64,000 bases of DNA. It comes from Pigmentiphaga humi. Its GTDB lineage: Bacteria > Pseudomonadota > Gammaproteobacteria > Burkholderiales > Burkholderiaceae_B. Each line of letters starts with the position of its first letter. Within the stretch, counting starts at the first letter, position 1. Location: assembly GCF_900606115.1 (NCBI RefSeq), contig NZ_UWPJ01000036.1:54212-118211 (forward strand), read 5' to 3'. The position numbers were made by a program, and so were the translations under genes. Below are positions 10,032 through 19,707 of the stretch, in pieces. Under the pieces are notes generated by a model that made no database searches, was not told the origin of the DNA, and saw only the letters and a list, made by a program, of their open reading frames with translations.

Positions 10032-10700
10032 GTGTCCCCTTCTTCCGTTTCCCCGGCCGCCTGTGCCGACGATACCTTGCCGGTCACGCTCGAGGCACGG
10101 CTCGCGCCTGCCGGCAGCGCCCTGCTGGTAATCGATATGCAGAACGATTTCTGCGCCGCCCGCGGCTATGTGCAGACGGTCATGGGCAAGGACGTTTCTA
10201 CCGCCGCGTCCATCGTCCCGCCCATCCAGGCCCTGGCCAACGCGGCCCGCGCGGCCGGCGTGCCGGTATTCTGGCTGCGCGCCGACTATACCCGGCAGCG
10301 TCTTCCGCCATCGATGCAGGTCAAGCTGGCAGCGCGCGGCATCACGCAGGATTGCTGCGCGCCCGGCTCCTGGGGCAGCGCCTGGTTCGAGGTCGCGCCC
10401 GAGGCGGGCGAAGCGGTGTTCACCAAGCATACCTACAGCGGCTTTCACCAGACCGGCCTGCACGAGGCGCTTCAGGCGCAAGGCATACGCACCCTGGTCT
10501 TTGCCGGCGTGCAGACCCACATCTGCGTGGAAAGCACGCTGCGGGCGGCCCATACGCTGGGCTATTACTGCGTGGTGGCCGAGGATGCCGTCGCCTCGCA
10601 CAGTCCGGCCGGGCATGCCGCCGCGCTGGACAACGTCCGCTTCCTGTTCGGCGACGTATGTCCGGCCGCCGCCGTGCGGCAGGCGTGGAGCGCGGCATGA
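10032..10700 (+). CDS. Cysteine hydrolase, isochorismatase family
   Basis: A 222-residue protein with the isochorismatase-like catalytic triad: Asp35 in LLVIDMQNDF, Lys132 in VFTKHTYSGF and Cys165 in GVQTHICVEST. Members cleave isochorismate, nicotinamide, maleamate or N-carbamoyl compounds. The start codon is GTG, preceded by AGGAG. It is followed after 60 bp by LigA- and LigB-like genes, which suggests an amidase or C-N hydrolase in an aromatic or N-heterocycle pathway; that role is inference. A simple siderophore isochorismatase is less likely because no ent-type genes are nearby. Confidence 0.85.
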   Translation: MSPSSVSPAACADDTLPVTLEARLAPAGSALLVIDMQNDFCAARGYVQTVMGKDVSTAASIVPPIQALANAARAAGVPVFWLRADYTRQRLPPSMQVKLAARGITQDCCAPGSWGSAWFEVAPEAGEAVFTKHTYSGFHQTGLHEALQAQGIRTLVFAGVQTHICVESTLRAAHTLGYYCVVAEDAVASHSPAGHAAALDNVRFLFGDVCPAAAVRQAWSAA

Positions 10701-10760
10701 GCGCGCACCGCATGGCCATGGGCTGAAGCCCCCCACTCTTTTTCGCATCGAGGAGCAAGC

Positions 10761-11066
10761 ATGGGAATCCGCGATACCGACAAGACGCTGCCGTCCAACC
10801 GCATGGTGTTCGAACTGCGGCGCGACGAGCAGAAATACCAGGCCTTCAGGCAGGACATGGAAGCCTCCATGTCCTCGTTCGGCCTGGGCGAAGACGAAAA
10901 GTGCGCCTGGCGCGCCATGGACATCGAGGCGCTCGGCAAGCTGGGCGTCCATCCCTACTTTCTGCCCCAGATCTCGCGCCTGTTCAAGGGCGGCGCGCGC
11001 AACCACAACGACAGCGACGCCGCCCGGCTCTATGCCGAGAAAATGGGCCTGGCGTCCCAGCATTGA
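10761..11066 (+). CDS. LigA-type small subunit of an extradiol dioxygenase
   Basis: A 101-residue helical protein resembling the alpha subunit of protocatechuate 4,5-dioxygenase, which caps the active site of the LigB subunit. Family-like stretches include the N-terminal helices and LGVHPYFLPQISRLF. The start is preceded by GAGGAGC at a good distance. It lies between the cysteine hydrolase and the catalytic LigB-like gene, 13 bp upstream of the latter, so the two subunits are surely cotranscribed. The natural substrate is unknown. Confidence 0.83.
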   Translation: MGIRDTDKTLPSNRMVFELRRDEQKYQAFRQDMEASMSSFGLGEDEKCAWRAMDIEALGKLGVHPYFLPQISRLFKGGARNHNDSDAARLYAEKMGLASQH

Positions 11067-11079
11067 TCCGGAGGCCGCC

Positions 11080-11928
11080 ATGGCAAGAATCGTCGCAACC
11101 CTGGGCGTGGCGCACGCCCCCGGCGTCACCGGCTGGATAGACAAGGCGCCGCAGCACGAACAGGACGGCGTGCTGGCAGGCTATACGCGCTTCCGGGAAT
11201 TGATGGACGAACTGCGGCCCGACGTCGTGATCGGCGTGGCCAACGACCATCTGCTGAACTTTCCCCTCGACAATATCCCCGACTTCTGCGTGGGCATAGG
11301 CGAACAGTGGAACGGCCCCGCGCCCTGGTTCCGCGACTGGCTGAACGTGCCCGACTACACGGTGCGCGGCCACCGCGACATGGCGCGCGCGCTGGTGCGC
11401 GAATCGGCCAAGGCCGGCATCAACCATGCGTTCGCCGACAAGCTGCTGTTCGACGACAACTGGTCGGTACCGCTGAAGTTCCTGTTCCCGCGCTACGACG
11501 TGCGCTTCATCCCCATCCACATGAATCCCATCGTGCCGCCGATTCCCAGCGCGGCGCACTGCTATGCGGTGGGCGAAACCCTGGCCCGCATCGTGCAGGC
11601 TTTCCCGTCGGACGAGCGCGTGGTGGTCATGGGCACGGGCGGGCTTTCGCACGATCCGGGCGGCAAGGATTACTTCACCGTGCACGAAGACTTCGACCGC
11701 TGGTTCCTCGAACTGATGGAGAGCGGCGATGCCGAGCGGGTCAGGCGCGAACTGACCTTCGACAAGATGCTGACCGGCGGCGACGGCGGCGCGGGTGAAC
11801 TGCTGGCCTGGGTCGTGGCCATGGGCGCGGCCAGCGTGGCCGGCAACACGCGCGCGCAGACCGTGTTCTACGTGCCGTCGGTGCCGATGCGCTGCGGCAT
11901 GGGCGGCTGCTACTGGCCGCAGGCCTAG
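11080..11928 (+). CDS. LigB-type catalytic subunit of an extradiol ring-cleavage dioxygenase
   Basis: A 282-residue non-haem Fe(II) enzyme of the LigB superfamily (type II extradiol dioxygenases), related to protocatechuate 4,5-dioxygenase and gallate dioxygenase. Likely iron ligands are His12 (LGVAHAPG), His57 (ANDHLLNF) and Glu240 (GGAGELLAW), with His191 (GGLSHDPGG) as catalytic base; these fit LigB positions His12, His61, Glu242 and His195. The long frame that reaches far upstream is a shadow; the ATG at 11080 follows GGAGG. Whether it cleaves protocatechuate, gallate or another catechol cannot be told from sequence. Confidence 0.87.
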   Translation: MARIVATLGVAHAPGVTGWIDKAPQHEQDGVLAGYTRFRELMDELRPDVVIGVANDHLLNFPLDNIPDFCVGIGEQWNGPAPWFRDWLNVPDYTVRGHRDMARALVRESAKAGINHAFADKLLFDDNWSVPLKFLFPRYDVRFIPIHMNPIVPPIPSAAHCYAVGETLARIVQAFPSDERVVVMGTGGLSHDPGGKDYFTVHEDFDRWFLELMESGDAERVRRELTFDKMLTGGDGGAGELLAWVVAMGAASVAGNTRAQTVFYVPSVPMRCGMGGCYWPQA

Positions 11929-11937
11929 CCGGCCGGA

Positions 11938-11970
11938 GCCGGGCCTGCCGCAGTACCGCAGGACCCGGCC
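11938..11970. terminator. Stem-loop between convergent genes
   Basis: GCCGGGCCTGC at 11938-11948 pairs, with one unpaired position, with GCAGGACCCGGC at 11958-11969. It fills the gap between the ligB-like stop (11928) and the yihY-like stop (11971). Neither strand has a T-run, so it may be a weak or Rho-assisted bidirectional terminator or an mRNA-stabilising hairpin. Confidence 0.45.
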
Positions 11971-13422
11971 TCAGGAAGCGCGCAACTGGCGCCGGGTTTC
12001 TTCCTGGAGAGACTCCGCGGTCTCTTCCCTGCTATCGGTCTTGTCCGGTTCCGAAGGTTCGAGATCCAATTCCTGGTCGAGCAGCAGTTCGGCCTCGGCG
12101 TCTTCCCTGGGCTGCTGCAGGACCTGGGCAATGGTGATCGAACCATCCGTCCAGGCCGCATCGACCGCCTGCTGCAAATCCGGATCATCGCGCATCTGTT
12201 CCCGGTCGAGCAGCAAGCGCTCCACCACCGGCCCGAGCGGGGCCACCTCGGGATCGCAAACCATGGCCCAGCGTTCGCGCATGCTGCCCGTATCGCCGAT
12301 GCGCGCGATGTAGCCCACGCCCGCCAGCGCCTCCAGCATGACCATCAACTCGTCGTGGTGCAGGTTCAGGCGGCTGCGCAGCGTGCTGGTGCTCAACCCC
12401 GGCGGATTGTGCTCGCGCGCCGCTGCCAGCATGCGCAGGATGGACAGCGCATCGACGAAGGTGGCCCCCGGACGCCGCACCTCGGCCCAGCGCCCCATCC
12501 GTATCAGCGGCAGGCTCGCGGCCAGGGTGGCGCCGAACAGCGTCACCAGCCAGGACAGGTAGAGCCACATCAGGAAAATGGGCAGCGTGGCGAACGCGCC
12601 GTACAACACGGTGTAGGTGGGAAATTTCGTCAGGTAGAAAGCGAAGCCCGACTTCATCACCTCGAGCACGACGGCCGCGGCAAACCCGCCCGTCATGGCG
12701 TCGCGCGCTTCCACATGCCGGTTCGGCACCACCATGAACAAGGCACCGAAGCCCAGCCCGGTCAGGATCATCGGGATGAACGAGAGCAGCACGCCTATCG
12801 GCGCCGGCACGTCGCCCACCAGGCCCAACGACTCGCGCACCAGGAAGGAGGTGGCCCACAGGCTCGCGCCCATCAGCACCGGGCCCAGAGTCAGCGTGGC
12901 CCAGTAGATCAGCACGCGCTGCGCCAGCGGCCGGCCCTTGCGCACATGCCAGATCTCGTTGAGCGCCTTGTCTATCGTCAGCATGAGCGAGACGGCGGTG
13001 ATCATCAGGAAGATGCCGCCCACCGCCGTCAGCCGCGTCGCCTTCTGCGCGAACTGATTGAGGTAATTCATGATGTTGTCGGCCACGGCCGGCGGCATCA
13101 GCGTGTTGACCAGGTAATCTTCCAGGGCTCCCTGGAATTCGCGGAACAGCGGGAACGCGGTGAACAGCGCCAGCGCCACCGCCAGCAGCGGGACCGTGGA
13201 CAGCACCGAGGTGAAGGTCAGGCTCGACGCCACCTGCGTGATGCGCTCCTGCGAGGCGCGCTGCATGGCGAACTGCAGCAGCCGCAGCACGCGCACCGGC
13301 CACGCCTCGTGCGCCAGCAGGCGCCTGCGCAGCACGGCGGCGCGGGACTCGTGCCCGGCGGCCGGCTCGGCCTCGTGGGACTCGGCGGAAGAAGCGGGAA
13401 GTTCGGAAGCGTGCTGGACCAT
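11971..13422 (-). CDS. YihY/BrkB-family inner-membrane protein
   Basis: A 483-residue member of the YihY/virulence-factor-BrkB family. Residues about 60-300 hold six hydrophobic segments with the family pattern (ASSLTFTSVLSTVPLLAVAL; LMLTIDKALNEIW). The next 130 residues look like a winged-helix region (LRSRLNLHHDELMVML) and end in an acidic tail. Some members were once called RNase BN, wrongly. In B. pertussis BrkB is encoded beside BrkA, absent here, so this is a paralogue rather than brkB itself. Its ATG is only 21 bp from the divergent wrbA-like start and has no Shine-Dalgarno sequence. Confidence 0.85.
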   Translation of the reverse strand: MVQHASELPASSAESHEAEPAAGHESRAAVLRRRLLAHEAWPVRVLRLLQFAMQRASQERITQVASSLTFTSVLSTVPLLAVALALFTAFPLFREFQGALEDYLVNTLMPPAVADNIMNYLNQFAQKATRLTAVGGIFLMITAVSLMLTIDKALNEIWHVRKGRPLAQRVLIYWATLTLGPVLMGASLWATSFLVRESLGLVGDVPAPIGVLLSFIPMILTGLGFGALFMVVPNRHVEARDAMTGGFAAAVVLEVMKSGFAFYLTKFPTYTVLYGAFATLPIFLMWLYLSWLVTLFGATLAASLPLIRMGRWAEVRRPGATFVDALSILRMLAAAREHNPPGLSTSTLRSRLNLHHDELMVMLEALAGVGYIARIGDTGSMRERWAMVCDPEVAPLGPVVERLLLDREQMRDDPDLQQAVDAAWTDGSITIAQVLQQPREDAEAELLLDQELDLEPSEPDKTDSREETAESLQEETRRQLRAS

Positions 13423-13429
13423 GTCGAGG

Positions 13430-14462
<1,033 letters not shown>

Positions 14463-14516
14463 AGCGGCTGGGCGAGCCATGCTGTTGATCGACGAACGGA
14501 CCGGAGGAGGATGGCC

Positions 14517-15923
14517 ATGGATTTGCTGACCGGATTGCGCGATGCGCTCGGCGCCTCGCAGGTACTGACCGGCGCCGATGCCCAGCCCTATCTCACGGAT
14601 TGGCGCGGCCGCTATACCGGTGCCGCCCAGGCCGTGGTGCGGCCCGGCAGCACGGCGCAAGTCGCGCAGGTCGTGCACCTGTGCCGGCGGCACGGCGCCT
14701 CCATCGTCCCGCAGGGCGGCAATACCGGCCTGGCCGGCGGCGCCACGCCCGACGTCGACGGCCGCGCCGTGGTGGTTTCCACCCGCCGCCTGGACCGTCT
14801 GCGCGCCGTCGATGCCGGCAACGACACCATCACCGTCGAGGCCGGCTGCACACTGCAGGCCGTGCAGCAGTGGGCACGCGACGCGGGCCGCCTGTACCCG
14901 CTCAGCCTGGCTTCCGAAGGCAGTTGCACCGTGGGCGGCAACCTCGCCACCAATGCCGGCGGCACGCAAGTCCTGCGCTACGGCAATGCGCGCGAACTGG
15001 CGCTCGGACTGGAAGTCGTCACCGCCGAGGGCGACATCTGGCACGGCCTGCGCGGCCTGCGCAAGGACAACACCGGCTACGACCTGCGCGACCTCTACAT
15101 AGGCAGCGAAGGCACGCTGGGCATCATCACCGCCGCCACGCTGCGGCTCTATCCGCTGCCCGTGGCGCAGCGCACCGCGCTGGTCAGCCTGTCCACGCTG
15201 GCCGCGGCCGTCGCGCTGCTGCCCCGGGCACGCGCGGGCTTCGGCGCCGCGCTGACGGGCTTCGAAGTCATGTCGCACGCCAGCCTGGAGGTGGTCGTGC
15301 GCGCCTTCCCACAGCAGACGCTGCCGCTCGGGCCCGCCCCCTGGTACGCGCTGCTGGAACTGTCGGACAGCGAAAGCGACGCGCACGCGCAGGCGCGCTT
15401 CGAGGCAGTGCTGGAAGCGGCGCTGAACGAAGGCCTCCTCCTCGACGCCGCCGTGGCCGGCAGCCTGGCGCAAAGCCAGGCGCTCTGGCAACTGCGCGAA
15501 AGCATCTCGTCGGCCCAATCCTGGGAAGGCAAGAACATCAAGCACGACATTTCCGTGCCGGCCTCGCGCATTCCCGATTTCGTCGCGGCCACCGATGCGC
15601 TGCTCCAGCAGGCCATCCCCGGCGTGCGCCACATCATCTTCGGCCACCTGGGCGACGGCAACCTGCACTACAACGTCAGCCGCCCGCCCGAGGTTCCCGA
15701 AGCCGACTTCCTGGCCCGCCAGGACGAGGTCTACCTGCTGGTGCACGACAGCGTGCACGCCCATGGCGGCTCGATCAGCGCCGAGCACGGCATCGGCCAG
15801 CTCAAGCGCGACGAACTGCTGCGCTACAAGGATGGCGTGGAATTGGGGCTGATGCACCGGATCAAGCAGGCGCTCGATCCGCTCGGACTGATGAATCCGG
15901 GCAAAGTGCTGGCGCCGCGCTGA
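14517..15923 (+). CDS. FAD-linked oxidoreductase, GlcD / D-2-hydroxyacid dehydrogenase type
   Basis: A 468-residue flavoenzyme with an N-terminal PCMH-type FAD-binding domain (about residues 35-215; VPQGGNTGLAGG, and GSEGTLGIITAATLRLYP) and a C-terminal FAD-oxidase domain with the metal or substrate motifs GHLGDGNLHYN and SAEHGIGQLKR. It is of the family that oxidises D-lactate, glycolate or D-2-hydroxyglutarate; sequence alone does not decide. The AGGAGG at 14505-14510 touches an ATG at 14511 but stands 6 bp from the ATG at 14517, so the second is preferred. No glcE/glcF genes are adjacent. Confidence 0.88.
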   Translation: MDLLTGLRDALGASQVLTGADAQPYLTDWRGRYTGAAQAVVRPGSTAQVAQVVHLCRRHGASIVPQGGNTGLAGGATPDVDGRAVVVSTRRLDRLRAVDAGNDTITVEAGCTLQAVQQWARDAGRLYPLSLASEGSCTVGGNLATNAGGTQVLRYGNARELALGLEVVTAEGDIWHGLRGLRKDNTGYDLRDLYIGSEGTLGIITAATLRLYPLPVAQRTALVSLSTLAAAVALLPRARAGFGAALTGFEVMSHASLEVVVRAFPQQTLPLGPAPWYALLELSDSESDAHAQARFEAVLEAALNEGLLLDAAVAGSLAQSQALWQLRESISSAQSWEGKNIKHDISVPASRIPDFVAATDALLQQAIPGVRHIIFGHLGDGNLHYNVSRPPEVPEADFLARQDEVYLLVHDSVHAHGGSISAEHGIGQLKRDELLRYKDGVELGLMHRIKQALDPLGLMNPGKVLAPR

Positions 15924-15977
15924 CGACCAGCCGCCCGGTCCGGCCGAACAGCGTCTTCAAGCTGGAATGACCGGCGG

Positions 15978-16352
15978 CTACATCGCGCTGGCGCGCCATG
16001 CGCCGCTTTCCTGCTTGCAGAACCAGAAACCCCAGTTCTCCCTGGCCTTGCCCTGCTCAACGTCGGCCGCCAGGAAGCGGCAGGTCTGGCCCTTGCCCGT
16101 CTGCGTCGTATTTCGAGGCGCGAGCGTCACGCTCACGGGCGTCTGCCGCGATTTCGCGGGCCGGCTGGACCAGGTGGCGCGCTGGCCGTCGGGCGTCTCG
16201 TTGAGCACACGGCCGACCTCGGCGGAAAACTCGCTCACCTGCGCTTTGGGAATGCGCAGCAGGATGGACTGGTTCAGGAAGCTGAGGTTGGCGGCCTGGG
16301 CGGTGCCGGCCGCGGCCAACAGGGCGAGTGCGACGAGCGTGGATGCGCGCAT
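15978..16352 (-). CDS. Small exported protein of unknown function
   Basis: A 124-residue protein starting MRASTLVALALLAAAGTAQA, a typical signal peptide with cleavage after AQA. The mature part has two cysteines (QTCRFLAAD; FWFCKQES) that could form one disulfide, and ends NWGFWFCKQESGAWRASAM. The tail loosely resembles the C-terminal region of 17-kDa surface-antigen proteins, but no confident family can be named. It is monocistronic, convergent with the FAD enzyme and divergent from dusA. Confidence 0.75.
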   Translation of the reverse strand: MRASTLVALALLAAAGTAQAANLSFLNQSILLRIPKAQVSEFSAEVGRVLNETPDGQRATWSSRPAKSRQTPVSVTLAPRNTTQTGKGQTCRFLAADVEQGKARENWGFWFCKQESGAWRASAM

Positions 16353-16498
16353 GGATGGTTCTCCGTTCTGTGCAATGACCGTCATCATATCGGTTCGCCG
16401 CCTGCGCGGGCGTCCGCGCCATGAAAAGAAGCGTCCCGCGCACCGGCCGGGCCGATGCCTCGCAGGGCTTGCGCACGGCAGGTTATGATTGCGGCATT

Positions 16499-17512
16499 AT
16501 GCTTTCAAATCAAGAACTTGGCGGCTGGCAGCTGTGTGTCGCGCCGATGATAGACTGGACCGACCGCCATTGCCGCTACTTCCACCGGCTGCTGGCGCCG
16601 CGCGCCCGGCTCTATACCGAAATGATCGCCACTGGCGCGATCCTGTACGGCGACGCCGCGCGGCATCTCGACTTTTCCCCCCAGGAGCATCCGGTCGCGC
16701 TGCAGTTGGGCGGCAATGAACCCGGCGCCCTGGCCCGCGCCGCCAGGGCCGGCCAGGACCGGGGCTACGACGAGATCAACCTCAATTGCGGCTGCCCGTC
16801 CGACCGCGTGCAGAAAGGCGCTTTCGGCGCCTGCCTGATGTCCACGCCGGCGCTCGTGGCCGATTGCGTGAAGGCCATGCGCGACGCGGTGCAGATTCCC
16901 GTCACGGTCAAGCACCGTATCGGCCTCGACTACGACGAGTCCTACGCCTTCGTGCGCGATTTCGTCGGAACGGTGCACGAGGCCGGCTGCGATGTGTTCA
17001 TCGTCCATGCCCGCAATGCCGTCCTCAAGGGCTTGTCGCCCAAGGAGAACCGCGAGATCCCGCCGCTGCGCTACGACGTGGCGCGGCAATTGAAGCGCGA
17101 CTTCCCCGGCGCGCTGATCGTCCTGAACGGCGGCCTGGCCGAGGCCGACGCCACGCTCGCCCACATCGCCGCGGGCGGCGGCGAGCTGGACGGAGTCATG
17201 CTGGGCCGCGAAGCCTATCATCGGCCGCGCGTGCTATCGGAGCTGTCGCAGCGTCTCTGGCCGGCCGCGGCCATCGCCGACGACGCCGAGGTGATCCAGG
17301 CCATGACCGGCTACGCGCGCGCGCAGGTCGCCCGCGGCGTGCCGCTGCGCGCCGTGGCGCGCCACATGCTGGGCCTGTTCAATGCCCAGGGCGGCGCCAG
17401 ACGCTGGCGCCAGACGCTGTCGGACAGCCGCCTGCTCGCCGCCAACGATCCGGGGCTCATCGAAACGGCCTGGGCCATGGTCGAGCCCGGCAGCCAGCGC
17501 CACGCGGCCTGA
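16499..17512 (+). CDS. dusA: tRNA-dihydrouridine(20/20a) synthase
   Basis: DusA reduces uridine 20/20a in the D-loop of tRNAs using FMN and NADPH. The 337-residue protein contains the TIM-barrel Dus signatures CVAPMIDWTDRHCRYFHR near the N-terminus, INLNCGCPSDRVQKGAFGAC with the catalytic cysteine, and KHRIGLD. The wording of the cysteine motif is the DusA rather than DusB/C form. The ATG at 16499 is preferred over a longer in-frame start because the protein then begins MLSNQELGGWQLCVAPM, as family members do. Confidence 0.95.
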   Translation: MLSNQELGGWQLCVAPMIDWTDRHCRYFHRLLAPRARLYTEMIATGAILYGDAARHLDFSPQEHPVALQLGGNEPGALARAARAGQDRGYDEINLNCGCPSDRVQKGAFGACLMSTPALVADCVKAMRDAVQIPVTVKHRIGLDYDESYAFVRDFVGTVHEAGCDVFIVHARNAVLKGLSPKENREIPPLRYDVARQLKRDFPGALIVLNGGLAEADATLAHIAAGGGELDGVMLGREAYHRPRVLSELSQRLWPAAAIADDAEVIQAMTGYARAQVARGVPLRAVARHMLGLFNAQGGARRWRQTLSDSRLLAANDPGLIETAWAMVEPGSQRHAA

Positions 17513-17720
17513 GCGTCGGCGGGCCGGCCTACCCTCCCCGCCCGAACAAGGGCAGCTATCCCTTCCTATTCGCGGTTTGGACGCGGCTGGCCCGACCTCA
17601 TACTGGCGGCATGACGCGTCTGGCGCGAGCGTCCGCGTGCCTGCACGGCGGCACGCCCGACTGCGGTGAAGCCACCGCCCAGGCTGCGGCCTGCAGGATC
17701 GCGTCCGAAGGTAGGAGGCC

Positions 17721-18359
17721 ATGGCCAGGATAGTCTGCGTTCTGGGAAACAAAGGCGGCACCGGCAAGACCACGCTGTCGCACATGATTGCGCACGGCAT
17801 GGCGCTGCTGGGCAAGCGCGTCGTCTGCGTGCTGACGGACCTGGAACGGGAACGCCTGTCCAAGGCGGGCCGCCTCTACCTGCCCTTCGACGCGCGCGAG
17901 GCCGCCAACCTGGCCAAGGTCGTCGCCACGCTCAACGAAGTCGAGGATTGGTTCGGTGTCATCGACGGAGCCGGCAATCGCCCGGACGTCGACAGCCACC
18001 TGGCCAATCTGGCCGACCTCGTCCTGCTGCCCTTCCGCGATTCCCACGAAGACCTGCGAACGGTGCTGCGCGACCTGGAATGGATGCCGCGCGCCTGGGG
18101 CCTGCCTTCGCAATGGCCTCAGCATGCCGCCGGACGCGCGGCTGCGCAGGCCTCGATCGACCGCCTGCTGCCCGGCATGCGGCATCGCCTGCTCGATCCT
18201 ATTCCCGAAGTGCTGTCGAGCAAGCTGTTCCTGCAATACCGGATCCCCGCCACCCTGCCTTGGCAATTGACCAATGCGTGTGTCGAACTGGCCATGCAGG
18301 TGCTGGAACTGCTCGACGTGCAATACGAAAGCCCGCATGCCATCGAGGTGGCGTCGTAG
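17721..18359 (+). CDS. Orphan ParA/MinD-like P-loop ATPase
   Basis: A 212-residue protein with the deviant Walker A motif GNKGGTGKTT at residues 9-18 and a short core with FGVIDGAGNRPDV in place of the usual DxPPG switch. It lacks an obvious membrane-targeting helix. No parB, minC or conjugation gene is nearby; the upstream neighbour is dusA (208 bp away) and the downstream one is a convergent EAL gene. AGGAGG stands 5 bp before the start. Such orphans position cellular cargo or are leftovers of plasmid genes; here neither is shown. Confidence 0.8.
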   Translation: MARIVCVLGNKGGTGKTTLSHMIAHGMALLGKRVVCVLTDLERERLSKAGRLYLPFDAREAANLAKVVATLNEVEDWFGVIDGAGNRPDVDSHLANLADLVLLPFRDSHEDLRTVLRDLEWMPRAWGLPSQWPQHAAGRAAAQASIDRLLPGMRHRLLDPIPEVLSSKLFLQYRIPATLPWQLTNACVELAMQVLELLDVQYESPHAIEVAS

Positions 18360-18388
18360 CAGGCCGCCTGCCGGCCAGGCCGCTCAGT

Positions 18389-19597
18389 TCACGCCACGGG
18401 CAGCCAATGCTCGACCAGTTCCCGCTGTTCGACCAGTTCCAGCGAAAACGACGAAATCCCGATCGCATCGCCGCCCACGTCCTTCACCAGGTCGGCCCAG
18501 ATCACGTAGTCCCGCCCGTTCCCATGGAAAATCACGGGTGGAAGGATCTCTCCGGCCAGGACGAGCGCCAGACCCTGCTCGATGCGGGCCGCCGTGGCCG
18601 GATCGGTGACTTCCGACGGCAGGCGGCCTTCCATCTGGTGCCCTTGCAGGCCATGCATGGCGGCGAACCGGTCGTTGACCCGGACATGGCGCATACCCAG
18701 ATCGAGAAAGCACAGTCCCACCGGCGCCTGGGCATATAGGGTGGCCAACTGGTGCAATTGCTGGAAAGGCGACTCGGCCGCCACGCGGCTGTCGGGCAGC
18801 GCTTCGCCTACGCTGGCCAGCAGCGCCCGCGCCTGCGCCGGCGTCATGGCCCGGCCGTACAACCAACCCTGTGCGGCATCGCAACCGAGCAGCTTGAGAA
18901 TGTCGGCGTCCTCGCGGGTCTCCACCCCTTCGGCCACCACCGCCATTTCGAGATTCTGCGCCATGCCGATGATGGCGGCGGCTATCCTGCGCTGGTCCTG
19001 CGAGCGGCTCACGTCCTTGATGAATTGCCGGTCTATCTTCAGCTTCCGGAACGGATAGGCGACCAGGCGGGCGAGATTGGAATGGCCCGTGCCGAAGTCG
19101 TCGATCGACAAGGTCATGCCAGCATCGGCCAAACGTTGCAACACACTGGCCGCGGTTCCCGGCGAGCAGGTGAGCGCCCCTTCCGTGACCTCGATCTCGA
19201 CCCGGCACGGCGAAAAACCGGAATCCCGCACAGCCTGCGACAGGCTCTTGGCGAATGCCAGCGAGAGCAATTGCGTCGGGGCGACGTTGAATGCAAGAAA
19301 GAAATGCTGCCCCCACCCCGCGGCGAGTTCGCAGGCCTGGCGCACCTGTTGACGGGTGAATGCGTCCAGCAGGCCGCGCTCTTCGAGCAGCGACAGGAAA
19401 CGCTGCGGCGCGATGGCGCCCCGCACCGGATCGCGCCACCTCGCCAGGACTTCGAAACCGAGGATGCGGTGGGTGCGAAGAGAGACGATAGGCTGGAATG
19501 CCGACCGGATCTCGCCGCGCTGCCATGCGCCGGACACGTCGAGGTCGTCCAGCCGATCCGCGCCGGGGTACAGCAACATGCCGGATTGATTGGTCAT
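18389..19597 (-). CDS. EAL-domain c-di-GMP phosphodiesterase with C-terminal PAS domain
   Basis: A 402-residue soluble protein. The EAL domain (about residues 20-270) has the variant EVLARW for the signature, and the metal- and substrate-binding residues appear kept: FNVAP, EVTEG, IDDFGTGHSNLARL, LKIDRQFIKDV, VVAEGVET. Hence hydrolysis of c-di-GMP is plausible. A PAS-like sensor follows (APVGLCFLDLGMRHVRVNDRFAAMHG, about residues 295-400), the reverse of the usual PAS-before-EAL order. The start MTNQSGMLLYPG is chosen over a longer basic frame. It may counter the SiaD cyclase encoded 30 kb away, but that is inference. Confidence 0.87.
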   Translation of the reverse strand: MTNQSGMLLYPGADRLDDLDVSGAWQRGEIRSAFQPIVSLRTHRILGFEVLARWRDPVRGAIAPQRFLSLLEERGLLDAFTRQQVRQACELAAGWGQHFFLAFNVAPTQLLSLAFAKSLSQAVRDSGFSPCRVEIEVTEGALTCSPGTAASVLQRLADAGMTLSIDDFGTGHSNLARLVAYPFRKLKIDRQFIKDVSRSQDQRRIAAAIIGMAQNLEMAVVAEGVETREDADILKLLGCDAAQGWLYGRAMTPAQARALLASVGEALPDSRVAAESPFQQLHQLATLYAQAPVGLCFLDLGMRHVRVNDRFAAMHGLQGHQMEGRLPSEVTDPATAARIEQGLALVLAGEILPPVIFHGNGRDYVIWADLVKDVGGDAIGISSFSLELVEQRELVEHWLPVA

Positions 19598-19707
19598 CCT
19601 GGTCCGCCCTCTACGGCCCCCGGCCTGGAATACGTGGTACGGGCGGCTTGCCAAGCGTGCGCAGTGCCGCCACGCACCGGCCGGACAGGCCGGCCGCAAG
19701 TCCGGCC

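Noticed and set aside
11971..13422. brkB of the serum-resistance locus
   Set aside because: The protein is of the same family, but no brkA autotransporter gene adjoins and it has a long extra C-terminal region; called a YihY/BrkB paralogue.
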